Positions 24,462 to 32,871 of a stretch of 64,000 nt of DNA are shown one piece after another. How positions within the stretch are numbered: the stretch's first letter is position 1; each line of letters begins with the position of its first letter. The notes below the pieces were generated by a model. The model had not been told where the DNA came from. It did not search any database and worked only from the letters and a program-made list of their open reading frames with translations. The position numbers and the translations under genes are program-made. Origin of the DNA: Sphingopyxis flava (GTDB lineage Bacteria > Pseudomonadota > Alphaproteobacteria > Sphingomonadales > Sphingomonadaceae); assembly GCF_900168005.1 (NCBI RefSeq), contig NZ_FUYP01000001.1:124001-188000 (forward strand), written 5' to 3'.

Positions 24462-25595
24462 TCAGAGCTTCTCCCGGATCCAGGCGCCGACGAGATCGGC
24501 TGCATTCTGGCGCTCTTCGATCGAATCCTCGAAATAATGGGCGCCGGGGATCAACTCGAGCCGCTTGTCGCTCGTGCCCAGAAAGTCGAAGATCTTGCGC
24601 GCGTCGCTGGGGAATACGCCGGTATCGGCGCTTCCCTGGACCACGAGCGCTGGAGTGTCGTGCTTTGCAAGGTGCGGTTGCCCCTGGCAGGGCGATGTTT
24701 CAAGGCTCCACATATTGAGCCATGTCCTGATCATGTTTGCGCGGCCAATGCTCGGCGTACGGTTCGCGACCGCAGGGTCGCCGCGATAGCACCAGTTGGG
24801 CTTGCGGTCGGATGGGTCGATGGCGGGGTCAACGCAGCGGATGTCGCCCCAGCAGCGAAACATTGGAAAGATGCGATCGGGAATCCCTGCGTCATTCAGA
24901 CGCCCAAGCTCGGCCTTCGCCCAGTCGGTGATCCGCTGGTTGCGGGCACGCTGCGCGGCGCGATATTTCGCGATGAATTCTGCCGAATAGGGCGGGCCAT
25001 TGTCAGGATTGAAAGGGTCGAGTTCAGGATCGGTTGCAACGGGGTCATTCTCGTCGACGACCGAGGCGTCCATCCAGTCCGTGAGGACTTCGGGGCGCCC
25101 CTGGTGCGCGTTGAAGCTTATGTAAAGATCGCCCTTGATAAGCTCGGCAAGTGCATCCTGTCCCACCGCGGGCAAGCGGTCGGTCAGGGTCGGCGCAATC
25201 GCCTCGGCCTGGTACGCACCCATCAGCGAGCCGCCTCCTGAGTTGCCGAGGATTACGATCTGTTCAACGCCCGCCTCTTCCTTCAGCCATTTCATGCCTA
25301 CCCCGATATCGAGGATTGCATGCTCGAGCAGAAACTGATCCTCGAACCCCCGGTAGCGTGTGTTCCAGCCGAGGAAGCCGAAGCCCTGCCGCGCGAAATA
25401 GGGAGCAATATAATGTTCGGAGAAATCGACATTATAATGAGTGGCAATGATCGCGACCTTCGGGCGCTTGCCGGCCTCGGTCCAGTAGATGCCCTGGCAG
25501 GGATGGCCGCCCGCCTGGATACGCGGCGCGGTCGGCGACACGCGGCCGATAAATTGCGCGTCCAGTCCCTCGATCCCATTGGGGTCCACCATCAT
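24462..25595 (-). CDS. Alpha/beta hydrolase family protein (large)
   Basis: The 377-residue protein has the nucleophile elbow GNSGGGS, an acid in VVQGSADTGVFPSDAR and a histidine in IPGAHYFEDS, so a full Ser-Asp-His triad is likely. FSEHYIAPYFARQGFGFLGW and NTRYRGFEDQF resemble uncharacterised sphingomonad hydrolases rather than classical lipases. A long insertion (about residues 175-270) forms a cap. ATG 25595 has AGGAG five bases before. It follows the acyl-CoA ligase by 27 bases and could cleave an ester, thioester or C-C bond. Confidence 0.82.
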   Translation of the reverse strand: MMVDPNGIEGLDAQFIGRVSPTAPRIQAGGHPCQGIYWTEAGKRPKVAIIATHYNVDFSEHYIAPYFARQGFGFLGWNTRYRGFEDQFLLEHAILDIGVGMKWLKEEAGVEQIVILGNSGGGSLMGAYQAEAIAPTLTDRLPAVGQDALAELIKGDLYISFNAHQGRPEVLTDWMDASVVDENDPVATDPELDPFNPDNGPPYSAEFIAKYRAAQRARNQRITDWAKAELGRLNDAGIPDRIFPMFRCWGDIRCVDPAIDPSDRKPNWCYRGDPAVANRTPSIGRANMIRTWLNMWSLETSPCQGQPHLAKHDTPALVVQGSADTGVFPSDARKIFDFLGTSDKRLELIPGAHYFEDSIEERQNAADLVGAWIREKL

Positions 25596-25622
25596 CGTCA
25601 CTCCTGATTGTCTGCTTGAACT

Positions 25623-27257
25623 TCAGCGGGCCGCGTCGAACGGCAGCTCATAGTCTTCGAGCCCTGCGCGGATTGCTTTCTTGTCGATCTTGCCGGTCGG
25701 ACCGAGCGGAATGCGCTCAACGAAAAGCACATCGTCGGGCATCCACCAGCGCGCGATCTTGCCCTCGAGGAAGGCTTTGAGATCATCCGCTGTGGCCGCA
25801 GCGCCGGCTTTCAGTTCGCAAAGGAGGATCGGTCGCTCGTCCCACTTTGGATGGGAAACGCCCACGACGGCGGCGTTCGCAACCGCCGGATGGCCCATCG
25901 CGATATTCTCGATCTCGATCGAGCTGATCCACTCGCCGCCCGATTTGACGACATCCTTCGCGCGGTCGGTGATCTGCATATAGCCTTCGGCATCGATCGT
26001 GCTCACGTCGCCGGTGTCGAAAAAACCCTCGGCATCGAGCACATCGCCGCCCTCACCGCCAAAATAGGCGCGTGCGATCGTCGGCCCCTTGATCATCAGC
26101 CGCCCCGGGGTCTTGCCGTCGTGCGGCAGGCGATTGCCTGCATCGTCAACGAGCTTCATTTCGAGCCCGCAGAGGAGGCGGCCCTGCTTCAGCCTGTACG
26201 CCATCTGCTCGGGTTCGGGTTTCGCCGCGACCGACGCATTGGGGACCGAGACCGTGCCGAGCGGCGACGTTTCGGTCATGCCCCACCCCTGGATCACATC
26301 GACGCCATAATCGTCGCGGAAGGCTCGAATGATCGATTCAGGACAGGCCGAACCGCCGATCGTGACACGCTCGAGGGTCGAGAAGCGCTTGCCCTTTTCC
26401 TGCATGTACTGGAGCAGCATCTGCCAGACGGTCGGCACCGCGGCCGAATAGGTCACGCCTTCGTCTTCGATGAGATTATAGATGGATTCGCCGTCCATCC
26501 GCTGCCCCGGGAGCACGAGCTTTGCGCCGACCGCGGGGGCTGAATAGACGACGCCCCAAGCATTGGCATGATACATGGGCACGACAAGCAGGACGCAATC
26601 GCGAGCCGAGAGCGCCAGCGCGTCGCGCTGCAGCGTCATCAAGGCGTGGACATAGTTCGAGCGGTGCGAATAGAGGACGCCCTTGGGATTTCCTGTCGTG
26701 CCGCTGGTATAGCAGAGGCCGCACGCGGTATTCTCGTCAAAACCGCCCCAGCGATATTCGGTTGACTGCCCCGCGATCCAATCGTCAAAGGCGATGGCGG
26801 GAAAGCCTGTCTGCGGCAGCGACGCACGATCGCAAAAAAAGATCACTTTCTCGATCGAGGGGACTTGCAGCAGCAATTGCTCGACGAGGTCCGCAGTCGC
26901 TGGATCGGCAAGCAGCAGGCGGTCGCCCGCGTGGTTCGCGATATAGGCGATCTGCTCCAGAAAAAGCCGCGGGTTCAGCGTATGGAGAACAGCGCCCATC
27001 CCCGCCGCGCCATACCAGGCGGCAAGGTGCCGCGCACCATTCCACGCCATCGTTGCCACCCGGTCTCCGACCTTGATGCCTTCGGCGGCAAGCGCGTTCG
27101 ACACACGCTTCGCGTCGGCGCGGATGGCAGCATAGGTCGCGCGGGTCACTCGTCCTTCAGCGTCGCGCGATACGATCTCCCGCGCGCCGTGCCAGCCTGC
27201 CGCATGGTCGAGGATCCGGTCGACCGTCAGCGGCACATTCTGCATCAATCCGTCCAT
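25623..27257 (-). CDS. AMP-dependent acyl-CoA synthetase/ligase (2), fatty-acid type
   Basis: The 544-residue ligase has the P-loop LCYTSGTTGNPKGVLYSHRS, the A5 motif QGWGMTETSPLG, the A7 motif FFDTGDVST, the hinge ITDRAKDVVKSGGEWIS and a C-terminal lysine in PTGKIDKKAI. This is the medium/long-chain acyl-CoA ligase subgroup. GAGGAGCCGC precedes the ATG. It heads the six-gene operon whose promoter (TTGCAA-N17-TACTAT on the minus strand) overlaps a near-perfect copy of the cluster palindrome. It is divergent from a MarR gene. Confidence 0.92.
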   Translation of the reverse strand: MDGLMQNVPLTVDRILDHAAGWHGAREIVSRDAEGRVTRATYAAIRADAKRVSNALAAEGIKVGDRVATMAWNGARHLAAWYGAAGMGAVLHTLNPRLFLEQIAYIANHAGDRLLLADPATADLVEQLLLQVPSIEKVIFFCDRASLPQTGFPAIAFDDWIAGQSTEYRWGGFDENTACGLCYTSGTTGNPKGVLYSHRSNYVHALMTLQRDALALSARDCVLLVVPMYHANAWGVVYSAPAVGAKLVLPGQRMDGESIYNLIEDEGVTYSAAVPTVWQMLLQYMQEKGKRFSTLERVTIGGSACPESIIRAFRDDYGVDVIQGWGMTETSPLGTVSVPNASVAAKPEPEQMAYRLKQGRLLCGLEMKLVDDAGNRLPHDGKTPGRLMIKGPTIARAYFGGEGGDVLDAEGFFDTGDVSTIDAEGYMQITDRAKDVVKSGGEWISSIEIENIAMGHPAVANAAVVGVSHPKWDERPILLCELKAGAAATADDLKAFLEGKIARWWMPDDVLFVERIPLGPTGKIDKKAIRAGLEDYELPFDAAR

Positions 27258-27287
27258 GCGGCTCCTCTTTCCCCAATTGCACTAATA

Positions 27288-27304
27288 GATAGTATACTAA
27301 GTAT
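27288..27304. promoter_or_regulatory. Cluster operator copy 5
   Basis: GATAGTATACTAAG (27288-27301) followed by TAT lies between the ligase operon and the MarR gene at 27405. For the ligase, TACTAT at the -10 position falls within the site. The 10-bp core TAGTATACTA is a perfect palindrome. Confidence 0.6.
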
Positions 27305-27404
27305 TTTGCCATTGCAATGCCGGTCCGCTTGCCTCGCGGCAGGCCTTCTTCTAGCGTCGCAAGGCTGGCGCTTCGCAGGCAAATGAGGATTATCGCGGCT
27401 TTTC

Positions 27405-27860
27405 ATGCGCACCAATCAGTTGATCATCGCCCTCTTCCAACGCTTCTGCTGGCTCGACGAGGGGCTGCAGGCGCGGCTTCACGACCACGGCTGGCCCGAC
27501 GTCAGCCGACCGCAGTCGATGGTGATGACGAACATCGTCAGCGGTATCGTGCGCCCGTCGGATATCGCGCGCAACCTCGGCGTTTCGCGGCAGGCAATCC
27601 ACAGCACAATCAATCAGATGGTAAAGCTCGGCATCGTCAAGCTCGAGGTCGATCCCAGCGATCGGCGTAACATGATCGTCGCGCTGACCGACCTTGGAGC
27701 CCGCATGCGCGAGGACGCGCAGCGTTCGATGGACGCGCTGTCGGCACAGATTGCCGCGCGGCTCGGGCAGGATCGCTTCGATGCGTTGCTCGCCGCCCTC
27801 GAGGCGGATTGGGGCGACAATATGGAGCAAGAGCCGGCGGCGCCTTCGCCCCGCAGCTAG
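27405..27860 (+). CDS. MarR family regulator (1)
   Basis: The 151-residue protein has the MarR winged helix: RPSDIARNLGVSRQAIHSTI, then NQMVKLGIVKLEVDPSDRRN with the wing arginines, and a C-terminal dimer helix. MarR proteins are dimeric repressors released by small phenolic or acyl-CoA ligands and bind palindromes of about 14-20 bp. A cluster palindrome lies about 100 bases upstream of its ATG. Its stop overlaps the convergent FMN reductase stop by four bases. Either this protein or the MarR at 28506 could be the regulator of the cluster. Confidence 0.88.
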   Translation: MRTNQLIIALFQRFCWLDEGLQARLHDHGWPDVSRPQSMVMTNIVSGIVRPSDIARNLGVSRQAIHSTINQMVKLGIVKLEVDPSDRRNMIVALTDLGARMREDAQRSMDALSAQIAARLGQDRFDALLAALEADWGDNMEQEPAAPSPRS

Positions 27861-28432
27861 GCTGCAAGGGCCGCCGCGACCTTGACCAGCCGGGCCGTCG
27901 TCATGTCGACGAGGGAGGCGGGAAGCGGCTCCTTGAGCTCGCCGTCGCCGCCAAAGCCGGTATGGGCGAGCGGTACCAGCACCTGCTCGGGGATCACGAC
28001 CATCTGGATTGTGGTCAATATCTGTCTGAGATGCGTCAGCCCGCGCAGACCGCCAAAGGGGCTGACCGAGGCCGACATGATCGCGGCCGCCTTTCCGCGA
28101 AAGGCGGTCAAGGCAATCAGATTCTCATCGCCTGTCGGGCGCGACGCCCAGTCGATCGCGTTCTTGAGCAGCGCAGGCACGGACCCGTTATATTCGGGCG
28201 AGACGAACAAGACCCCGTCCTGCGCAACCAGATGCTGCTTGAGCGCGAGCGCGCCTGAGGGAAAGGCCTCTTTCTCGAGCGCTTCCGAATAAATGGGCAG
28301 GTCGAGCGCCGCAAGATCGAGCGCCGTCACCTCGGCGCCATGCGCCTCAAGCCGTGCGGCCGCGAGCCTGGCCAGCGCCTGATTATAGGACCCCTCGCGC
28401 GCGCTCCCGACGATTACTGCAATCTTCGTCAT
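27857..28432 (-). CDS. NAD(P)H-dependent FMN reductase family protein
   Basis: The 191-residue flavodoxin-like protein begins KIAVIVGSAREGSYNQALAR, the FMN phosphate loop, and has VLFVSPEYNGSVPALLKNAI, the signature of NADPH-dependent FMN reductases. It could deliver reduced flavin to a monooxygenase or reduce quinones and azo compounds. GGGAGG precedes the start. A copy of the cluster palindrome lies 22 bases upstream, over the presumed -10, so it appears to belong to the same regulon. No flavin monooxygenase gene is visible nearby. Confidence 0.87.
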   Translation of the reverse strand: MTKIAVIVGSAREGSYNQALARLAAARLEAHGAEVTALDLAALDLPIYSEALEKEAFPSGALALKQHLVAQDGVLFVSPEYNGSVPALLKNAIDWASRPTGDENLIALTAFRGKAAAIMSASVSPFGGLRGLTHLRQILTTIQMVVIPEQVLVPLAHTGFGGDGELKEPLPASLVDMTTARLVKVAAALAA

Positions 28433-28453
28433 CATTCCTCCCGAACCGAATTC

Positions 28454-28467
28454 GTTAGAATACTAAC
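28454..28467. promoter_or_regulatory. Cluster operator copy 6
   Basis: GTTAGAATACTAAC has perfect five-base arms (GTTAG/CTAAC). It lies between the FMN reductase and the second MarR gene; on the minus strand TTGCGT-N17-TTAGTA places it at the -10 of the reductase promoter. Confidence 0.6.
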
Positions 28468-28505
28468 TTATGATTCGCTCGGAACGCAACTCTCTCCGGA
28501 TGCGC

Positions 28506-29051
28506 TCAGGCCTTCACGTCCGAAAGCACCGCCAATTTTTGGGTTTCATCCGCCAGATTGTCGATCACGCGGCGCATCAGCGACTGCAGCGTTTCGACCT
28601 CCTCGTCGGTCATGCCGCGCGTCGCAATCTCATGAATCTCGGCGTTCATCGGCGCGAGAGTGAGCTCAAGCTTCTTTGCGTGAGGGGTCAGAAAAATGAA
28701 GGTCTTGCGCCGATCGTCGTCGGTCTTCCTTCGCGTAATAAAGCCTGCCTTCTCAAGGCCCTTCAGCGCAACGACCGTAGTCGGCTCGCGCATTCCGACC
28801 CGTTCGCTGAGCTCGCGCTGGGTAATGCCATCCTCGCGCCACAGCTGGCGCAGGAAGCGCCACTGACCAGCCGAAACGTCATAGGCAAGGGTGCGGCGCT
28901 CGAGAAGCCGCGAGAAGGAACGGAACACCACTCGCGCCAGATAGCCGATACTGTTTTCCGGGTTGGTGTAAAATTCCGCCGGGTGCCGATAGCTTTGGGC
29001 TTTCTTGGCCAATTTCCATTCCCCTTCGGCCATTTTGGCTGGCGGGTACAT
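28506..29051 (-). CDS. MarR family regulator (2), candidate master regulator of the cluster
   Basis: The 181-residue protein has a MarR winged helix: DGITQRELSERVGMREPTTV, then LKGLEKAGFITRRKTDDDRR and LTPHAKKLE, and an extended N-terminus of about 25 residues (NSIGYLARVVFRSFSRLLER). Start 29051 was chosen for GAGG before it; ATG 29033 is an alternative. Both sides of the gene carry copies of the cluster palindrome (28454-28467 and 29167-29180), the latter being the most symmetric copy. This arrangement fits an autoregulated repressor of the cluster; the ligand is unknown. Confidence 0.87.
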   Translation of the reverse strand: MYPPAKMAEGEWKLAKKAQSYRHPAEFYTNPENSIGYLARVVFRSFSRLLERRTLAYDVSAGQWRFLRQLWREDGITQRELSERVGMREPTTVVALKGLEKAGFITRRKTDDDRRKTFIFLTPHAKKLELTLAPMNAEIHEIATRGMTDEEVETLQSLMRRVIDNLADETQKLAVLSDVKA

Positions 29052-29139
29052 GGCCCGCCTCGGCATGAACCTTAGAGGCCGAAGGTTCGGCCGACAAGGC
29101 GCTTCGTCGCCAAAACGGTGCGACAAGCCCGCGATACCA

Positions 29140-29182
29140 TTGGACAAAGCCTGAATGTCCGATATACTTAGAATACTAAGTT
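29140..29182 (+). promoter_or_regulatory. leuD promoter with cluster operator copy 7
   Basis: TTGGAC (29140-29145) and TATACT (29163-29168) are exactly 17 bases apart. The operator ACTTAGAATACTAAGT (29166-29181) has perfect six-base arms and overlaps the -10 and start region, so binding would block initiation. It lies between MarR (2) and the LeuD-like gene. Confidence 0.7.
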
Positions 29183-29195
29183 ACGGGAGAAGGTC

Positions 29196-29780
29196 TTGGA
29201 AAAATTCGTGCGGTTAAGAGCGGTGGCAGCTCCCTTGCCGCTGGCCAATGTCGATACCGACATGATCATTCCCGCGCGCTTCATGAAAGCGCTCACAAGG
29301 GACGGGCTTGGCAGGCATCTCTTCCAGGAACTGCGCTATACAGGCGATGGCTGCGAGCGCGCGGATTTCATTCTCAATCATCCCTCGTGCCGCAACGCGG
29401 GCATCCTCGTTGCCGAACGCAATTTCGCCTGCGGCTCGTCGCGCGAACATGCAGTCTGGGCGCTTGCCGACTTCGGGATTCGCTGCGTGATCGCACCGAG
29501 CTTTGGCGATATTTTTGCCAGCAATGCACGCAAGAACGGCCTACTGCTGGTTCGCCTTGCCGACTCCGTCTGCGAGCAGCTGCGGAGCGCGATCACCCTT
29601 TCCCAATATGCGCCGATCGAGGTGGATCTTGAGGCGCAGACGATCCTGCTCGCGTCGGGCGAGACGATCGCGTTCACGGTCGATCCGGACGATCGGCGCG
29701 TGCTCCTCGAAGGTCTCGACGACATCGGCCGGACATTGCGCCACGCCGACGCAATCGCGCGCTTCGAGAGCGCCTCCTAG
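29196..29780 (+). CDS. leuD: 3-isopropylmalate dehydratase small subunit-type (LeuD-like)
   Basis: The 194 residues match the swivel domain of LeuD: LANVDTDMIIPARFMK near the N-terminus, LVAERNFACGSSREHAVWAL (substrate-binding loop) and IAPSFGDIFASNA. With the large subunit it would isomerise or hydrate/dehydrate a 2- or 3-hydroxy diacid. Initiation is at TTG with GGAGAAGG just before. It is alone on the plus strand and faces leuC, in place of the usual leuCD operon. Its operator-bearing promoter places it in the catabolic regulon, so a role outside leucine synthesis is possible. Confidence 0.88.
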   Translation: MEKFVRLRAVAAPLPLANVDTDMIIPARFMKALTRDGLGRHLFQELRYTGDGCERADFILNHPSCRNAGILVAERNFACGSSREHAVWALADFGIRCVIAPSFGDIFASNARKNGLLLVRLADSVCEQLRSAITLSQYAPIEVDLEAQTILLASGETIAFTVDPDDRRVLLEGLDDIGRTLRHADAIARFESAS

Positions 29781-29828
29781 CGCTGGGCCGCACCCAGCGC
29801 CCATCACCAAGGGGAGTTGAGGCGGCCG

Positions 29829-31256
29829 CTACGGCAAATCTTCGGGCGAGATGATCGCCCCTGCGATCGCGCTCGCGGCGGCAAGCGCAGGGCTCATGAG
29901 GTGGGTGCGTCCGCCGCGGCCCTGCCGGTTTTCGAAATTGCGGTTCGAGGTCGCGGCGCACCGCTCACCGGGGTTCAGCCGGTCAGGGTTCATGCCGACG
30001 CAGAGCGAGCAGCCGGGCTCGCGCCAGTCAAAGCCCGCGGCTTGCAATATGTCGGCGATGCCCTCTTCTTCCGCCTGACGCTTTACCAGGCCCGACCCCG
30101 GCACCACCATCGCGCGGACATGCGGCGCGACGCGGCGGCCCCGAACAATGCCCGCAGCGACACGCAAATCCTCGATGCGGCTGTTGGTGCAGCTGCCGAT
30201 GAACACGCGGTCGATACGGACACCTGCGATCGGCGTTCCCGGCGCAAGACCCATATAATCAAGCGCACGCTCGGCCGCCGCGCGAAGCTCGGCGTTGGCT
30301 ATCGCCGCCGGGTCGGGAATGAGGCCGCCAACCGGCACGACCTGGGAGGGATTGGTGCCCCAGCTCACCATCGGCCGCACGCCAGTCGCATCGAATTGCA
30401 CTTCGCGTTCGAAGCGAGCGTCCGCATCGCTCGATAGATGCCCCCAGCGCGCGAGCGCTGCATCCCACGCTGCGCCTCGGGGCGCTGCGGGCCGCCCCTT
30501 CAGATAGGCAAAACTCGTCTCGTCCGGAGCAACAAGCCCGGCCCGCGCTCCCATTTCAATGCTGAGATTGCACAGCGTCATGCGCGCGTCCATCGACAGC
30601 GCGCGGATCGCCGGCCCCGCATATTCGATGACATGCCCGCCTGCGCCATCGACGCCGATGATACCGAGAATGTGGAGGGCAAGATCCTTGGCAAAGACGT
30701 GCGGCGCAAGCGCGCCGTTCACGGTGATACGCATGTTGCGCGAGCGCCGCTGGCGAATCGTCTGGGTCGCCAGCACATGCTCGACCTCGCTGGTGCCGAT
30801 CCCGAACGCAAGCGCGCCGAAGGCGCCGTGGGTCGAGGTGTGACTGTCGCCGCATACGATCGTCATCCCGGGCTGCGAGCGCCCCTGCTCGGGACCCACG
30901 ACATGGACAATGCCGCCGCGCGGATCTCCCATCGCGAAGCGCTCGATCCCGAAATGGTCGGCGTTGGCCGCGAGCGCCTCAAGCTGCGCGCGCGCCTCTT
31001 CGTCGGCAACTCCCGCAGGGCCTGCCGCCTGTCCTTCGGTGGGGACATTATGATCCGAGAGCGCGAGCGCCCGCTGCGGCTGCCGCACCCGCCGCCCCGC
31101 GGCAGCCAGCGCGGCAAAGGCCTGTGGCGAGGTCACTTCGTGGAGCAAGTGAAGATCGATGTAGAGCAGCGTCTCGCCATCGTCCTCAGCGACCGCATGC
31201 GCGTCCCAGATCTTGTCGTAAAGTGTGCGCCCGCGCGTCATCGCGGTTGCCGCCAT
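29829..31256 (-). CDS. leuC: 3-isopropylmalate dehydratase large subunit-type (LeuC-like)
   Basis: The 475-residue protein has the aconitase-family core of Leu[21 protein letters not shown], the iron-sulfur cysteines in [14 protein letters not shown] and in [12 protein letters not shown] (Cys-x-x-Cys), and [20 protein letters not shown]. Length is normal. The 4Fe-4S cluster binds and dehydrates hydroxy-diacids. It converges on leuD with 48 bases between the stops. Its own promoter (TTGCAT-N18-TATAAT, minus strand) abuts another copy of the cluster palindrome, so both subunits would be co-regulated though separately transcribed. Confidence 0.92.
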   Translation of the reverse strand: MAATAMTRGRTLYDKIWDAHAVAEDDGETLLYIDLHLLHEVTSPQAFAALAAAGRRVRQPQRALALSDHNVPTEGQAAGPAGVADEEARAQLEALAANADHFGIERFAMGDPRGGIVHVVGPEQGRSQPGMTIVCGDSHTSTHGAFGALAFGIGTSEVEHVLATQTIRQRRSRNMRITVNGALAPHVFAKDLALHILGIIGVDGAGGHVIEYAGPAIRALSMDARMTLCNLSIEMGARAGLVAPDETSFAYLKGRPAAPRGAAWDAALARWGHLSSDADARFEREVQFDATGVRPMVSWGTNPSQVVPVGGLIPDPAAIANAELRAAAERALDYMGLAPGTPIAGVRIDRVFIGSCTNSRIEDLRVAAGIVRGRRVAPHVRAMVVPGSGLVKRQAEEEGIADILQAAGFDWREPGCSLCVGMNPDRLNPGERCAATSNRNFENRQGRGGRTHLMSPALAAASAIAGAIISPEDLP

Positions 31257-31309
31257 CGCGGACGCTTCCCTTGCCCTGGCATAACCTCGAATCGCCCTCT
31301 GCCTAATTA

Positions 31310-31327
31310 CTTAGTACTCTAATTATA
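31310..31327 (-). promoter_or_regulatory. leuC promoter -10 and cluster operator copy 8
   Basis: TATAAT on the minus strand (31327-31322) is followed directly by the operator CTTAGTACTCTAAT (31310-31323, plus-strand reading), whose TTAG/CTAA arms match. The position covers the expected transcription start of leuC. Confidence 0.55.
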
Positions 31328-31423
31328 TGCAGAGAGGATGGCGCGATGCAAGGCGTGTCGATCGTCGCCGCCGCGCGCTGCGCGCGAAGATGTCAGAGGT
31401 TCAATGCCCCAAAGGAACGCGCG

Positions 31424-32782
31424 TCAAAAATCGATCTGCGTCCGCAGCCCGAAGGTTTCCGCTGAATAATCCCGCTCGCCCGTCGCCGCCGCGATGGGGC
31501 TATCGTTGATCCACAGCTTGCCAAAGTTGGCGGTCAGGCGAACAAAATCGATGGGCGCCCAGACGAGCGACAGCAGCATGGCTTGCTGGCGGCCGCCTGC
31601 CACCCCTTTGTCATTGAGATCGAGATAATCGTACCGCGCGTTCATTTCGACCGCGCCGATGCCGCCCTCGGTGATCGGCCGCAACGGTTTGAGCCGGTCA
31701 AAAGCGCCTTCCTTGTACCCGCGGCGGTCGCCGGGGGTCAGCACCGCGCCGACCTCTGCATAGCCACCGAACCACGTCGGATCGGCGGCAGCGCGCCGGC
31801 GCACGGTCTGCCAATAGGCCTCACCCGCCGCATGGAACGGCCCCGCAATCACCGCGGCCTCCAACCCCATGCCCCGCTCGCCCTTCGCCTCGATATCTCC
31901 CGTATCGATGAGGCGCACATCCGTTGTATGAGCAAAGGGCCGCGCGCGGTAGCGCAGTGTTGCCGCGGGATCACCGAGATCGCGCGAATGGAAGGATGCG
32001 CCAAGGTGCCATTGGACATCTTTTGTCTTCGGCATCCACACCGCGCGCGCATCAACGCTGACGCTGCGATTATCGTCGTCGAAGAGCTCGCGAGCGTTCG
32101 CCCCGAATACGCCGCCCTGCAGCAAAAGCGCCGCGCCCTTATATTGCGCCGACAGGCCAACCCGCCGTTCGAAGCCGAAGGCTTGCGAAAAGGCTGCCCG
32201 TTCCATTGCGCTGGTGAACAAGTCGCTCGTCATCTCGTCGAGCGACCAGAAAGGTTTGATCTGGCCCGCAGTCACCGACAGCGCCCCGGTTCCGTAGGTT
32301 AAATATACATCGGTAAGCTCGACCGCCTCGTTCGCGAAATCCGCTTCGACCCGGTAAGAGAAGCCGCCGGGAATCTTGCCATCGACGCCAAGATAGACGC
32401 GGCGAAACTCGGTTGCGGGTCCGCCGCGAATTCCGGTCCCCGCCGGTGCCTCGACGCTTGCGACGTCGAGCTGCATCCGGCCGCGCGGCTTGAAGCTCCA
32501 TCCATGAGCGGTCTTGATCTCGGGCGCCCCATTCCACACGGTCTCGGCGGCAGACTTGTTCGCCTCCTGCGGTGCAGGATCCGACGGCGAGGCCGATGCG
32601 CCCGCTGGCGCCAAGGGTGCTGAGCCAAGCCGGGCCTCGATCGCGTCGACCTTGGCGCGCAGCGATGCAAGCTCGCCGCGCAGCGCAGCCGCCTCCTCGG
32701 CGCTCATCACTTGCGCGCGCGCGCCGGCGGGCATGGCGAGCATCGTTGTTGCAAGCATGGTGGCGGTCAGGCGTTTGCGCAT
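31424..32782 (-). CDS. Phosphate-selective porin O/P family protein
   Basis: The 452-residue protein starts with a signal peptide (MLAMPAGARAQ), then a coiled-coil-like stretch ELASLRAKVDAIEARL as in OprP-type trimeric porins, and a beta-barrel with RRVYLGVDGKIPGGFSYRVE and a C-terminal phenylalanine (TQIDF). OprP/OprO channels admit phosphate or polyphosphate under starvation. Start 32782 was chosen at the signal peptide. Tandem Pho-box-like repeats 50 bases upstream support phosphate control. Confidence 0.87.
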   Translation of the reverse strand: MRKRLTATMLATTMLAMPAGARAQVMSAEEAAALRGELASLRAKVDAIEARLGSAPLAPAGASASPSDPAPQEANKSAAETVWNGAPEIKTAHGWSFKPRGRMQLDVASVEAPAGTGIRGGPATEFRRVYLGVDGKIPGGFSYRVEADFANEAVELTDVYLTYGTGALSVTAGQIKPFWSLDEMTSDLFTSAMERAAFSQAFGFERRVGLSAQYKGAALLLQGGVFGANARELFDDDNRSVSVDARAVWMPKTKDVQWHLGASFHSRDLGDPAATLRYRARPFAHTTDVRLIDTGDIEAKGERGMGLEAAVIAGPFHAAGEAYWQTVRRRAAADPTWFGGYAEVGAVLTPGDRRGYKEGAFDRLKPLRPITEGGIGAVEMNARYDYLDLNDKGVAGGRQQAMLLSLVWAPIDFVRLTANFGKLWINDSPIAAATGERDYSAETFGLRTQIDF

Positions 32783-32831
32783 GGGCTGGGCTCCGTTGGG
32801 ATAAGTCGCCATCGGCTGTTATGGCCGATCG

Positions 32832-32871
32832 GTGACAGATGCACGTCAATTGGATGACATTTTAGTGACAA
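32832..32871 (-). promoter_or_regulatory. Tandem Pho boxes upstream of the porin gene
   Basis: On the minus strand four heptamers start 11 bases apart: TTGTCAC at 32871, ATGTCAT at 32860, TTGACGT at 32849 and CTGTCAC at 32838. The first pair, TTGTCAC-TAAA-ATGTCAT, fits the PhoB consensus CTGTCAT-N4-CTGTCAT; the third is weak. The spacing and the porin downstream make PhoB binding likely. Confidence 0.72.
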
